Of a DNA stretch of 64,000 nucleotides, positions 1-63,859 are shown one piece after another. Position 1 is the stretch's first letter. Each line of letters opens with the position of its first letter. The position numbers and the translations under genes were made by a program. This DNA comes from Amorphochlora amoebiformis. Taxonomy: Eukaryota > Cercozoa > Chlorarachniophyceae. The stretch lies in NCBI GenBank assembly GCA_054601695.1, contig BAAHQB010000055.1:434001-498000 (forward strand), in the 5' to 3' direction. The notes beneath the pieces were generated by a model. It saw only the letters and a program-made list of their open reading frames with translations. It did no database searches and was not told where the DNA came from.

Positions 1-112
1 GATTAGAGTTAGTGTTAGGGTTACGGTTAGGGTTAGGGTTAGGTTAGGGTTAGAGTTAGGGTTAGGGTTAGGGTTAGGGTTAGGGTTAGGGTTAGGTTAG
101 GGTTTGGGTTCT
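1..112 (+). repeat. TTAGGG array at the left edge (not a chromosome end)
   Basis: Near-perfect TTAGGG with a few degenerate units. A left chromosome end should read CCCTAA on the plus strand, so this is interstitial. It is probably intron of gene A or of a further gene. Confidence 0.95.
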
Positions 113-477
113 ATACGCTTGTATGGTTGCCTCTCATATCCTGATTTATTCCTAAGTAATAAGTATATATTATATATATATATATGTATAATATATATAT
201 ATTACATATGTATATATGAATATATGTGTATATTTTATATGTATACATTTATGTGGATATACATGCAAACATCTACATACAACATAGAAATAAAAATATT
301 TATTGTGTTAATATGTGTATGTATATATATGAAAACTTATGTTTTTTTATAAGTATATATATATATATATATATGAATGTATGTACATAAATGTGATGTA
401 TTATATATATATATATATATTATGTGTATATATATATATATAAATGAATATATATGGTATGTCGTACGTATATTCAC

Positions 478-510
<33 letters not shown>

Positions 511-544
511 CATACATACATATATATATATATTTATATATATG

Positions 545-577
<33 letters not shown>

Positions 578-765
578 GATATATATTTACATATAAAACA
601 TAAATGCAAAATTGTTCATATGTACATTCATATAGTGTTTTTCCATGGTATATATATTATATACAATACACACACAAATGTGTACTTTGCATGTATATAT
701 CTACAACCATACCATATAATTATAGCAATAATATATGTAAACATACACACATACATAATATATAT

Positions 766-801
<36 letters not shown>

Positions 802-860
802 CATATATACTGTATATCTACACAATGCATTAAAACACACATCTCCACATGTCCAAACAT

Positions 861-996
861 CTAGATATCCAGATGTCTAGATATCCAGATATCTATGTCA
901 AGATATTGCACACATCCAGATATCTAGATATCTAGATATCCAGATATCCACATATCCAGATATCCTCACATCCAGATATGCACATATCCAGATATC
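861..996. repeat. ATCCAGATATCTAGAT minisatellite
   Basis: Short palindromic units of ATCCAGATATCTAG repeat about ten times with small changes. There is no exon-like sequence in it. Confidence 0.85.
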
Positions 997-1087
997 TCCA
1001 GTAGCACACAAAAAAACCTTTAATATTGTACATACACAGATATATATATTATATATATATATATGTATATATATGTATATATATCTA

Positions 1088-1119
<32 letters not shown>

Positions 1120-1264
1120 GTATAATGTATGTATGCGCATATTATTGATATGTTCATATAACATTCATTTTACATAATCAAACCATATACACTTGAACTT
1201 GAGCGATAATTATGAAACCATACATATATGCATATATATACAATCCATTTGAAATATTTACATA

Positions 1265-1436
1265 TTAGTTAATCACATGCATACACAGGAAGCTTGCCAT
1301 TATGAAAAATATGTTTTTTTTCTCCAATGTCCATACCGTGTTCACGTACATACAACTCGAATTTGAATTTGAAATTTGAAATTTGAAATTGGAAATTTGA
1401 AATTCAAAAAAAAATGTGAGATTATTGAATACATAC
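1265..1436 (-). repeat. Intron with a decayed copy of exon 18
   Basis: A TTTGAAATTTGAAATT minisatellite (about 1356-1406) is followed by a truncated copy of the 3' end of exon 18 at 1283-1312 (HIFHNGKLP versus RFYDGKLP). Confidence 0.6.
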
Positions 1437-17052
<15,616 letters not shown>

Positions 17053-17379
17053 ACCGTGGCCAACAGGCGACTCTAGATCTGAAGAAACCCCGGTAGCACA
17101 TCCCCCTCGATCCTCCGATTTCTCTTCTTCTCCGTTTTTCGACTTTTGTTTCGTCTGTGGGGTTTTCGTTTTCGTTTGGGTTGCGTACGTTGTTTACGCG
17201 TAACCGCTGGGGTGTTTTTTCCTGGTATTCTAGTGAGGAATTGACAATTGCTAAGCCTTATCCCATTGGGGCTAGTGTTGGAGGATCATATGGAAGAGAG
17301 AAAAACAGAAAAAAAAAGGGATTTCCCCCCTAAATTGGACCTGATTTATTGCATGAATGCATGTATTGTATCTAAACAG

Positions 17380-17491
17380 AGGCGACGGAGGGCGTGTTGC
17401 GTTCAATCAGAAGCAGATGGGGGACATAACATAGGTGTAACTTCTGTGTCTGCGAACGTTGTGGAAGCTAAGCCGCCGCAATGTGTCGAAG
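17380..17491 (+). CDS. Gene B exon 2
   Basis: The acceptor is gtatctaaacag and the donor gtattt. It encodes RRRRACCVQSEADGGHN, then a V/S-rich stretch ending KPPQCVE plus G. The G joins AT of exon 3 as aspartate. Confidence 0.82.
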
Positions 17492-17675
17492 GTATTTCAG
17501 TGAAAGTGAAATGTATTATACATATATATATATATATATGTATAGATGTACATGTATATGAAAATATGTATATGTTATATATAATATATATATATATGTA
17601 TATATAAATATATAATATATATATATATATAAATATATAATATATATATATATACACATATAAATATATCATATA

Positions 17676-17712
<37 letters not shown>

Positions 17713-17801
17713 ATATATATATGTGTGTATATAAGTGCGTATGTATACATATAAATAATATGTGTTAAAATCTATGTGTATGGATGTAAATAGCTACAAT
17801 C

Positions 17802-17846
<45 letters not shown>

Positions 17847-17851
17847 CACAG

Positions 17852-17898
17852 ATAAAGAAAAAAAGGTATGTCGTTTGTGCTTTGACGACGACACTCAG
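17852..17898 (+). CDS. Gene B exon 3: RING-CH ligands 1 and 2
   Basis: The acceptor is gttcacag and the donor gtacat. It reads [20 protein letters not shown] is the first zinc-ligand pair of the RING-CH finger. Confidence 0.93.
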
Positions 17899-17919
17899 GT
17901 ACATATATATAACTATATT

Positions 17920-17972
<53 letters not shown>

Positions 17973-17977
17973 GTGTG

Positions 17978-18019
<42 letters not shown>

Positions 18020-18035
18020 GTGTATGTATCTATTA

Positions 18036-18112
<77 letters not shown>

Positions 18113-18118
18113 GTAAAG

Positions 18119-18163
18119 GATTCAATGATAGCTCCATGTAGTTGCTCTGGCGGCCAAAAATGG
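18119..18163 (+). CDS. Gene B exon 4: RING-CH ligands 3 and 4
   Basis: It has 15 codons, [15 protein letters not shown], then a gtaccc donor. C-x-C followed by SGGQKW matches the RING-CH core, where the next residues should be a hydrophobic residue and histidine, as supplied by exon 5. Confidence 0.95.
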
Positions 18164-18219
18164 GTACCCACCTTTATATATATATATATATATACACATA
18201 TATATATATATTTATGTAT

Positions 18220-18296
<77 letters not shown>

Positions 18297-18410
18297 GTAT
18301 ATGATACATATTTATATATATTGTGCGTGTGTATAGTATGCTTGTTTATAAAAGTATGCTAATATATTCATTTGAATGAGTTATAAATGTATGTATGCAT
18401 GTGTGTATGC

Positions 18411-18460
<50 letters not shown>

Positions 18461-18495
18461 GTATAATATATAGACATATTTACATATCATATCAG

Positions 18496-18531
18496 ATTCA
18501 TAGACATTGTCTAAACGAGTGGCGAAGCCAG
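18496..18531 (+). CDS. Gene B exon 5: RING-CH His and Cys
   Basis: The acceptor is catatcag. It has 12 codons, IHRHCLNEWRSQ. The donor is gtaaccctaaccc, so the intron begins directly with telomere-like repeat. H-x2-C-L-x-x-W is diagnostic for RING-CH. Confidence 0.95.
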
Positions 18532-18770
18532 GTAACCCTAACCCTAACCCTAACCCTAACCCAAACCAGCCGGTAAACCTAACCCTAACCCTAACCCGAC
18601 CCTACTGCCTTACTTCCAACCGCTAACCCTAACCCCACTGTAGTCTCTCCAAGAAGAACCCTATTTACAAACCCTCAGCAACCCTAACCCTAACCCTAAC
18701 CCTAACCCTGACGCAATGACTAACTCCCAATCGCTAACCCTAATCCTAACCCTAACCCTAACCCTAATAT
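18532..18770 (+). repeat. CCCTAA introns around exon 6
   Basis: CCCTAA repeats on the coding strand are broken by short unique pieces. Hexamer starts directly after the exon 5 border. Confidence 0.9.
18644..18678 (+). CDS. Gene B exon 6 (donor is not GT)
   Basis: The acceptor is cccactgtag. SLQEEPYLQTL plus AG joins the C of exon 7 as serine. Including it makes the H-x2-C to C-x2-C gap about 20 residues, inside the family range; without it the gap is too short. The following bases are caaccctaaccc rather than gtaaccctaaccc. Confidence 0.62.
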
Positions 18771-18796
18771 TAGGAAAATTTTCCCCACGCGTTTAG

Positions 18797-18836
18797 CCGA
18801 TGTCCAACTTGCAAGTTTGAGTATGTTACGCGTGAG
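18797..18836 (+). CDS. Gene B exon 7: RING-CH ligands 7 and 8
   Basis: The acceptor has a pyrimidine run (ttttccccacgcgtttag); the donor is gtcacg. It reads RCPTCKFEYVTRE. The CPTCKFEYV string is typical of the end of RING-CH fingers. Reading on without splicing stays open to a TAG near 18907, a possible shorter isoform. Confidence 0.92.
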
Positions 18837-18903
18837 GTCACGTCAAAGCCTACCTCCACTCAGATGGTAATGGTGTTTTCATCCCTAATGTCAGCACCAA
18901 ATT

Positions 18904-18980
18904 CAACGCTGTTCGCCGAACCCTAGCCCTCTAGCCCTCTAGCCCTCTAGCCCTCTAGCCCTCTAGCCCTCTAGCCCTCT
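18904..18980 (+). repeat. CCCTCTAG octamer array
   Basis: Seven or so perfect CCCTCTAG units, a derivative of CCCTAA that carries CTAG in each unit. It lies in the intron before exon 8. Confidence 0.9.
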
Positions 18981-19027
18981 GTGGTGTGGTTCGCTGTTGG
19001 ATTTCTGAAGGTTTTTGATGTTTGCAG

Positions 19028-19087
19028 TGGACATATTTCGGGCTTGTTGTGAGGGACATTGTTCTTGCGTTGTTCGGGACAATAGGG
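19028..19087 (+). CDS. Gene B exon 8: first membrane helix
   Basis: The acceptor is gatgtttgcag and the donor gtttgt. It has 20 codons, WTYFGLVVRDIVLALFGTIG. Aromatic and aliphatic residues around the RD pair are characteristic of the helix that follows RING-CH domains. Confidence 0.9.
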
Positions 19088-19120
19088 GTTTGTTAAACAG
19101 TAACAATATTTATAAATTTT

Positions 19121-19176
<56 letters not shown>

Positions 19177-19194
19177 ATTTCATTGCACGTAACA

Positions 19195-19545
19195 CATTCA
19201 GTCAAACCACACACGCACACACACACGTGCACGCATCCAAGGTACAAGTACATACAGACACACACAAACGTATTCAAGTCATAAATACCACACAAAACAC
19301 ACACACACATTCAAGTCATAATTACCACACAAAACACACACACACACATTCAAGTCATAAATACACACACACACACACGCGCGCGCATTCAAGTCATAAA
19401 TACACACACACACGCACGCATTAAAGTCATAAATGCACACGCACACACACACACGCATTCAAGCCATAAATACACACACACGCACACACGTGTTGAAGTC
19501 ATAAATATACACATACACACACACGCATTCAAGCCATAAATCCAA
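19195..19545 (+). repeat. (CA)n with ATTCAAGTCATAAATA spacers
   Basis: About eight units of (AC)n separated by gcattcaagtcataaata. It lies in the intron between exons 8 and 9. Confidence 0.88.
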
Positions 19546-19602
<57 letters not shown>

Positions 19603-19712
19603 CAAAATATATATATATATATTGTTTATGTCCAAGAACATAGTTTTCATGCATCCTTGCTCACAAATGTAAGAAAATCAATCATTTTCTGATTCTAAAC
19701 CCTTATCCTCAG

Positions 19713-19736
19713 GCTATGTGGGGAATGGCTGGCTTG
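19713..19736 (+). CDS. Gene B exon 9
   Basis: The acceptor is cccttatcctcag. It has eight codons, AMWGMAGL, and the donor is gtaaccctaaccc. The small hydrophobic exon is in phase with its neighbours. Confidence 0.78.
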
Positions 19737-19770
19737 GTAACCCTAACCCTAACCCTAACCCTAACCCTAG

Positions 19771-19800
19771 GTAGGAATACTTAAGTGTGGTTTTGCATAT
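19771..19800 (+). CDS. Gene B exon 10
   Basis: The acceptor ctaaccctag closes a 34-bp CCCTAA array, so this intron is almost pure telomere repeat. It has ten codons, VGILKCGFAY, and the donor is gtaata. The preceding intron is only about 34 nt, so exons 9 and 10 might instead be alternatives. Confidence 0.6.
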
Positions 19801-19821
19801 GTAATATATATATGTACAAAT

Positions 19822-19852
<31 letters not shown>

Positions 19853-19908
19853 AATATACATACATATATACTATATATATATATATATATATATACATAT
19901 ATATATAG

Positions 19909-19929
19909 TTTTACCATTTCTTTCCACAT
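19909..19929 (+). CDS. Gene B exon 11 (tentative)
   Basis: The acceptor is atatatag and the donor gtgttt. Seven codons, FYHFFPH, keep the phase. It is too short to be certain. Confidence 0.4.
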
Positions 19930-20043
19930 GTGTTTACCAACACAATATGATACACAAACACACACATTCTAGGTTCAACCCTAACTCTTACCCTAACCCT
20001 AACCCTAACCTAACCCTAACCCTAACCCTAACCCTAACCCTAG

Positions 20044-20109
20044 GTTAGCATACTGGATCCTTCTCCCTCAAGACCGTTATTACATGCCTTTCCGCATGAA
20101 TGGGCAATG
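20044..20109 (+). CDS. Gene B exon 12
   Basis: The acceptor ctaaccctag ends a CCCTAA array; the donor gtatct runs into ctaaccctaa. It has 22 codons starting VSILDPSPSRPLL and ending HAFPHEWAM, probably a loop between helices. Confidence 0.84.
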
Positions 20110-20164
20110 GTATCTAACCCTAACCCTAATCCTAACCCTAACCCTAACCCTAACCCTAACCCTA

Positions 20165-20227
20165 TTTAATGGCGTACATGTTGTGTGCTGTGCATGCATG
20201 GATTTGTTTCGTTTTTTCGGGTTGCAT
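20165..20227 (+). CDS. Gene B exon 13 (tentative, no AG acceptor)
   Basis: An open stretch FNGVHVVCCACMDLFRFFGL is in phase with exon 12. It directly follows ccctaaccctat, where ccctag would be expected. The exit phase is unclear. It may be a decayed exon. Confidence 0.35.
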
Positions 20228-20289
20228 ATATGTATTTATTACATGCATAATAGGTATATATATATATATATATATATTATACGTATAAG

Positions 20290-20318
20290 GAGAGATATAT
20301 TTACGACGTGATGAGAAA

Positions 20319-20319
<1 letters not shown>
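20290..20319 (+). CDS. Gene B exon 14 (GC donor)
   Basis: The acceptor is cgtataag. It has ten codons, ERYIYDVMRK, and the donor is AAG/gcatat, a GC-AG intron type. It joins exon 15 in frame. Confidence 0.65.
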
Positions 20320-20381
<62 letters not shown>

Positions 20382-20396
20382 GTATATATTCCTTAG

Positions 20397-20456
20397 AAAC
20401 ACTCATCGGTGTTTAGTATCGGGCCTTATCTTGTTACGGGCGTCCTTCTCTTTCTC
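20397..20456 (+). CDS. Gene B exon 15: membrane helix
   Basis: The acceptor is attccttag and the donor gtatgt. It has 20 codons, KHSSVFSIGPYLVTGVLLFL, with a hydrophobic second half. Confidence 0.86.
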
Positions 20457-20570
20457 GTATGTCCTCCCAAAAATACCCAAATCTCGAAATCTCGAACACG
20501 CTCTCATATGTCCTCCCAAAAATATCCAAATCTCGAAATCTCGAAATTCGAACACGCTCTAGAACGGGAA
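20451..20570 (+). repeat. Two-copy repeat of tatgtcctcccaaaaata
   Basis: Two copies of about 58 bp begin at the donor of exon 15; the intron start is duplicated. Confidence 0.8.
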
Positions 20571-20646
20571 AAATCCAACTTCAGTCTCTGGCGATCTCGC
20601 TCTCTTTCTCTTTCTCTAATGGATAATCCTACGTGTGAATTTAATT

Positions 20647-20691
<45 letters not shown>

Positions 20692-20712
20692 GTATATGTG
20701 TGTGTAAAACTA

Positions 20713-20743
<31 letters not shown>

Positions 20744-20792
20744 TTGCGACTTACCCTCTCTCACAATGGTTAAAATAAGGTTTAAAATGATA

Positions 20793-20833
<41 letters not shown>

Positions 20834-20846
20834 ATTTTTAAAGTAC

Positions 20847-20887
<41 letters not shown>

Positions 20888-20939
20888 AAGCATGGTTAAA
20901 ATAAGGTAAATTGACTTTAAGTATAACCATTTATTTTAG

Positions 20940-20969
20940 GCGTTATTGGGTTTGATGGGGATCGTAATG
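20940..20969 (+). CDS. Gene B exon 16: membrane helix, continued
   Basis: The acceptor is ccatttattttag and the donor gtaaca. It has ten codons, [10 protein letters not shown], continuing the helix of exon 15. A possible microexon reading MVKIR occurs twice upstream (near 20766 and 20892) but does not fit the phase. Confidence 0.82.
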
Positions 20970-20977
20970 GTAACATA

Positions 20978-21043
<66 letters not shown>

Positions 21044-21102
21044 TTACATTATGTATCTATGTATATATATATACATATTTGTACATTTATATATACATAT
21101 TC

Positions 21103-21134
<32 letters not shown>

Positions 21135-21194
21135 TGTAATTATACAACTGAATATAATATATACGTAGAACAGTATACATGATGTTTAATATAT

Positions 21195-21251
<57 letters not shown>

Positions 21252-21398
21252 CTAACATATACATATGACAACACACACGTAATATATAATACACATTTAA
21301 AATGTTTTATATACACCTATATATGCACCCATTTTGTATATAAGCAACCACGTATATACACATGCATACAAATATGTAAACTGCTTACATGTACCCAG
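20970..21398. repeat. Intron of gene B: (TA)n then AT-rich
   Basis: Long (TA)n runs (20978-21038 and 21201-21247), then non-repetitive AT-rich DNA with a weak pyrimidine tract before exon 17. Confidence 0.8.
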
Positions 21399-21471
21399 GC
21401 TTTCTTGAGCATTGGAGAGAGAGGGGCGCCTGTATGCGGTGGATGCTATTTTTGCGATTGTATCCCTTTAG
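21399..21471 (+). CDS. Gene B exon 17: cysteine-rich loop
   Basis: The acceptor is catgtacccag and the donor gtaaaaactctaaccc. It reads AFLSIGERGAPVCGGCYFCD then CIPL plus G. The last 14 bases and the donor are duplicated at about 21503-21535. Confidence 0.86.
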
Positions 21472-21944
21472 GTAAAAACTCTAACCCTAACCCTAGCATC
21501 ATTGTATCCCTTTAGGTAAAAAAACTCTAACCCTAACCCCAGCATTATTCGTAAAATTGTTTCTATTCTTCTCCAAATAACTCTCAACCTTAACCCTAAC
21601 CCTAAATCACGCTCATATTCCGACTAACCCTAACCCTAACCGTAACCCCAATTTCTTCCAACATTGCTAGCCCTAACCCGTGCTATATATAATCCTTAAC
21701 CATTGAAACGAAAATTTGGTCCTCATAATGAACTCTCTCGCCCTAGCCATGGTGGTCTAATCATAAGGGACTCTTCTTAACCCTAAGCCTAACCCTAAGC
21801 CTAAGCCTAAGCCTAAGCCTAAGCCTAAGCTTTTCCCCACAATGTGGAGGAGTCAATGGTCCTCGGACTAAGACATGCTGAATAATCGGATCCTAACCCT
21901 AACCCTAACCCTAACCCTAACCCTAACCCTAACCCTAACCGTAG
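21472..21944 (+). repeat. CCCTAA-rich intron with a (CCTAAG)n run
   Basis: Degenerate CCCTAA, a duplicated exon 17 end, a (CCTAAG)n run at 21791-21829 and clean CCCTAA at 21892-21940. It includes the alternative exon at 21830. Confidence 0.85.
21830..21885 (+). CDS. Gene B alternative terminal (poison) exon
   Basis: The acceptor is gcctaag after a (CCTAAG)n run. Entered from exon 17 (G+CT) it reads A-FPHNVEESMVLGLRHAE and TAA. Skipping it joins exon 17 to the hydrophobic exon at 21945 with the same entry phase, so the two are alternatives. It is the only one of four dispersed copies that fits a gene model. Confidence 0.5.
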
Positions 21945-22000
21945 AAATAGAGGCCATTCCGTGTCTGGTGATATGTATCATTGTCTTAGCGGTCGTCGGG
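21945..22000 (+). CDS. Gene B exon 18: membrane helix
   Basis: The acceptor ctaaccgtag ends a CCCTAA array; the donor is gtaatg. G+AA gives glutamate, then IEAIPCLVICIIVLAVVG, a clear membrane helix. Confidence 0.86.
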
Positions 22001-22268
22001 GTAATGTTTTTTTTTTTTTATCTGATAAAATTTCGGCTTTTTTCCTCTCTTTCTGGGTCTTTATCATTTTTGTCCGCTGTCGGTTCATACGTCAGTTTCC
22101 TCTTCATACTGGATTCTTTGTGCTTGTATCTGTGTGTGTGTCTCATTCTTCATGATTTCACCTTAATTTCGACTCTCTTGAGAATTCTATAGAGCCGAAT
22201 TTTTTTTCATTTTAGTTTTTTCTGCTACATGCTGAAAATATGTTTGACTTTGTCTGCGTGTGAACATC

Positions 22269-22315
<47 letters not shown>

Positions 22316-22594
22316 ATACGTGTTTTTATACATGTATATATACGTGTGTACATAATATATATATCTACATATTATATACATATATATATATATATATATA
22401 CATATATATATGTATACATATTCGTATATACACATATACATACATACATGATTTATTTACATAGGTATTCGTGGGTATGGTATTTGCCGTTTGGACGTGT
22501 CAGTTTATACTACGAAAGCACATAAAAGTAATGTATTTGTATATATATATATATATATATTATACATGTATATATCCATATATCTGTAGATATA

Positions 22595-22657
<63 letters not shown>

Positions 22658-22893
22658 CGTTGCTACAGTCTCTTGCTTGAAACATGCATATTATTATTAT
22701 TATATATATATATATATATATGTATATGTGTATATATATATTATATATTACGTACATATTCCTACGCACACAGCTGAATGAAACACACATATATTCACAA
22801 GACGCGCGGATTTTCGTATACATGTACATGCATGTTCTTAGACAGACATACATACATCTGAAACACACGTATATTTACAAACACAATACACAG
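22001..22893. repeat. Introns of gene B: T-rich unique DNA, then (TA)n
   Basis: Bases 22001-22255 are T-rich with no repeat. From 22270 on it is mostly (TA)n around exon 19. Confidence 0.7.
22465..22527 (+). CDS. Gene B exon 19: membrane helix and basic end
   Basis: The acceptor is atttacatag and the donor gtaatg. It has 21 codons: VFVGMVFAVWTCQFIL then RKHIK. A positive-inside end follows the helix. Confidence 0.87.
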
Positions 22894-22962
22894 GTTCTCT
22901 GGATGCGAGGAGAAGCAGACAGAATACTGGTCGTCGACCTCTCCAAACACCCGGAGTCCATG
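22894..22962 (+). CDS. Gene B exon 20: cytosolic tail
   Basis: The acceptor is acaatacacag and the donor gtgtga. It has 23 codons: VLWMRGEADRILVVDLSKH then PESM. The antisense frame is also open but has no donor. Confidence 0.86.
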
Positions 22963-23670
22963 GTGTGACAACCCCACTGGTCACCTTTCTCAGGCGTGTT
23001 CCAGTGACATGTTCGTCACGCACATGTGTCACGCTGACGTGACATGGGGCTGTGTCATGTATCAGATATTAAGTTTTCCTTTTTTGGTGTATCTGTCCTG
23101 TTAGCCTGATGTATATGTCAACGATGTTTTCGCGGAGTGTCTCATGCATGTCCCATGTCATGACACGTGTCACTCGCTCTAATTTTTTTCTTCTGGTTTT
23201 TTGTATTTTTTCGGTCAAGTTCATGTCCGGTTTTTGTTTTGTGTATGTTTCGAGGTTTTTTTTTTTTTTAAGTTGTCGTTTTACTCGCTTTGAAGAAGTC
23301 CCTCTTTCTCACTCAAACTCACATAACATGCTTACAAACACACGAGAAAAAAAAAGGTATATACATATTTGTATTTACGGTGCAAAGCCTTATCTTCTCA
23401 CGATTTATTGCAAATATCCAAAGAATTTGCGCTTTTTGTTCCGAATTACGTGCATGATGAATATAATAATAAATCGCATGTTCTATACCCAATATCTATA
23501 TACACTTAAGTTAATCTGGAAATACTTTTTATCCACAATCTGGAAAATTACACGTGAGAATTCCATTAAAAAAAAATTAGTTTCTTTCACAACAACTTCA
23601 AAATTACTTCTTTTTTTTTCCTTTTTTAAGCTTTTTTGGTAAATCAAAGTCATTCTCTCGTCGTTGACAG
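22963..23670 (+). other. Longest low-repeat intron, gene B exons 20-21
   Basis: Unique T-rich DNA with many tgtcatgacac-like palindromic words near 22990-23170. A 177-codon open frame (23109-23642) spans it but has no coding character I trust. Confidence 0.5.
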
Positions 23671-23685
23671 ACAGAGACAATGAAG
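23671..23685 (+). CDS. Gene B exon 21, microexon
   Basis: The acceptor is cgtcgttgacag, followed by five codons (TETMK) and a gtaagt donor that is a perfect consensus. The phase fits both sides. Confidence 0.62.
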
Positions 23686-23834
23686 GTAAGTAATTGAACA
23701 CAATCTAGAGGAACCATCGAAAGAGAGAAAAAAAAAAAAGAATTGCGGTTTTAAACTCATCCCGAATCTAACAAAGACTCGGCAGAGTTCTATCTAGATC
23801 AGGGTATAATACTTACCGATTCTTGCTTTCGTAG

Positions 23835-23876
23835 ATTATTTTTCGAGATTTCATCATTTTTCCCTCCCAATCTTAA
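23835..23876 (+). CDS. Gene B exon 22 (C-terminus)
   Basis: The acceptor has a good pyrimidine tract (cttgctttcgtag). It reads IIFRDFIIFPSQS and TAA in the frame set by exon 21. Confidence 0.6.
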   Translation: MIFRDFIIFPSQS

Positions 23877-24694
23877 CCTTCTAGCTGACAAACTCACATA
23901 CTCGAGAAAGACTTAGCTACTTTTGGCTTTTTTAGTTCTACGTACGTGGATCACATTTATGTCATCATATAATAATCTAGCCAATCTCAAGAGCTGTTAA
24001 CAAAGCTACAGAGTGGATGGAGCTCGGTTAGCTAGATCTATCATCTTGATCAGCACGTTTATATTTTGTATATACGTGTATATACCGCGCGAACTTAAAA
24101 GGCCATCCAAACAGCCTCATATTATTATAAACTTTAGTTTCGAAATCAACTATCTCTAGTATCTAGGCTAGATCCTTGTCAGACTAGTCAGAGCTAGTAT
24201 ATAACATCTAGTATATCTGCATGTACGTTACTTAGATCTAGTATATCATCTAGTATATGTCGATCATATGTTGTAATGTCTGTTAGACTAGTTAGACTCA
24301 CACTAGATCCTTGCGTATGCTGCATGTTCTATGTGTATTATCTAGATGATCGTCTGGCAATCATAGGATATCTGCATATCCTTCGTATATATCTAGTATA
24401 TACGTACGTACGCAAGTATTATGTCTGGTATATGTTGTACATTTATCCTTGCGTATGTTCTGCGTATATATCTAGTATATCTATCTGTTGGCAGAGTCGA
24501 TCGTCTGGCAATCATTGTATATCCTTAGTATACGTACGCAAGTATGTTGTACATTTACAATTAGTAGCCTGGGCCAATTATGTTGTATCTACTAGATCTA
24601 GTGTATCCGTGAATGAACTTTTTCTGCCCTCATATTAATCAAAACATTTTAATATTGGCTATTGTTGACATATACGTACTTCGGAAGTTAGTAC

Positions 24695-24746
<52 letters not shown>

Positions 24747-25070
24747 AGATATACGTACGTGCATGTGGGACTAGTGCAAGTCACGGTACGTACGTTGGTA
24801 ACAATGGGTGCGTACGGGTGTACAGTGTCTACAATGTGTTGCTACATTTGTGTGTGCATGTACGTACGCGGCGCCCCATATTCTAGATGTTGTGCTATGA
24901 TCATGCGTTTACACGTGTGTTATCTGGCTATTTATTATATAGACCGATAAGCTTCAGAGTCGATCGATTTAGAGTAATTACTAGAATTTAGTGTACCATA
25001 CTACGGTTTAAATACCTTTTCGGCTCGAGAGAGTCTAGTTACTCTATATAATGATTAGATACACACACAC

Positions 25071-25163
<93 letters not shown>

Positions 25164-25465
25164 ATATATATAAATCACTTAATCCAGATGATCGACTAGA
25201 CATCATTATATATCTGGCATCATACACAATCACCATTGTAATATAAAATAGCGGCCTTATATTACACAATCACCATTGTAATATAAAATAGCGGCCTTAT
25301 ATTACACAATCACCATTGTAATATAAAATAGCGGCCTTATATTATCAAAGTTAAACTATGGAATCCATTGAAAAATCATATGCGGCAGCTTAAGCTTAGA
25401 AATTCTAACTAATTCTATGTAATTACGCTAAATCTCGAGTTTGTGAACTGAAGCCTAAGTTGGTT
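23877..25465. other. Intergenic region between convergent genes B and C
   Basis: Mostly non-repetitive, with clustered ctagtatatctag and cgtacgtacg words (24000-24800) and (TA)n at 24700-24744 and 25080-25165. I see no exon or AATAAA signal on either strand. Confidence 0.6.
25210..25345. repeat. Three tandem copies of a unit of about 43 bp
   Basis: Units contain acacaatcaccattgtaata then taaaatagcggcctta, with almost no divergence, so the duplication is recent. Confidence 0.92.
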
Positions 25466-63021
<37,556 letters not shown>

Positions 63022-63099
63022 GTAATACTATTGATATTAATTTAAACGGCAGTGGACGTGATATTAACATATATGACCTAAATCAAGGAGAGAGGGGGG

Positions 63100-63419
63100 T
63101 GGTTTGAGACACATTTTTTCCCTTCCATGATGACTCATCTCCCTTCTCTCGTCTCTTCCCCTCTCTCTCTTAACCCGTTTTTTATTTTCCGGTATCTCTT
63201 TTCTTTCTTCGCCTCTAAGATCGCTCTCTCTCTCTCTCTCTCTCTTCTGTGTGTGTTTTTGGGTAAATTTCTCTCTCCCTCTCTCTCTCTCTCTCTCCCT
63301 CTGGGATTGTCTCTCATTATCTATCTCTCTCTCTATCTCCTCTCATTTTCCCAATTGGTTCCTCTCTTTTCTCTCACTCTAAGATCGCTATCGCTATTTT
63401 TCTCGCTCCCTCTCTGAGA

Positions 63420-63516
<97 letters not shown>

Positions 63517-63540
63517 CTCTCTCTCACATTCATTTTTTCG
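63100..63540. repeat. (CT)n intron of gene D
   Basis: Pyrimidine-rich on the coding strand, including a pure (CT)n tract of about 90 bp at 63427-63513. Confidence 0.92.
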
Positions 63541-63705
63541 TAAATTCAGTTTTCTCCGTCCGGGTATGTATATTTCTCTCTTATCTTTTTTTACAATATT
63601 TCTCTTTTCTGTTTTTTTTAACTGTAACTGGAGAGCCGGAATTCTGTGTGTTTGTATCATATATAGAGATAAACATAATTGTAGAAAAAAAAGTTTAGAT
63701 GTATT

Positions 63706-63797
<92 letters not shown>

Positions 63798-63859
63798 CAT
63801 ATATATATATATATATAAATATATACATAGAATTCCAGCTAGTATTACAATAATGCTAG

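Larger units (their letters stand above)
17492..18495. repeat. Introns of gene B: (TA)n
   Basis: The spacers around exons 3 and 4 are almost pure (TA)n, each starting gta and ending in AG. No other exon seen. Confidence 0.85.

Noticed and set aside
1-112. A true telomere at the left edge
   Set aside because: The strand polarity is wrong for a left chromosome end, and gene A appears to continue toward it.
23109-23642. 177-codon plus-strand frame
   Set aside because: It lies within the gene B intron between exons 20 and 21, is T-rich with F/S runs, and has no recognisable domain.
24276-24638. 120-codon plus-strand frame
   Set aside because: It covers ctagtatatctag/cgtacg repeats between genes B and C and its composition follows the repeat.
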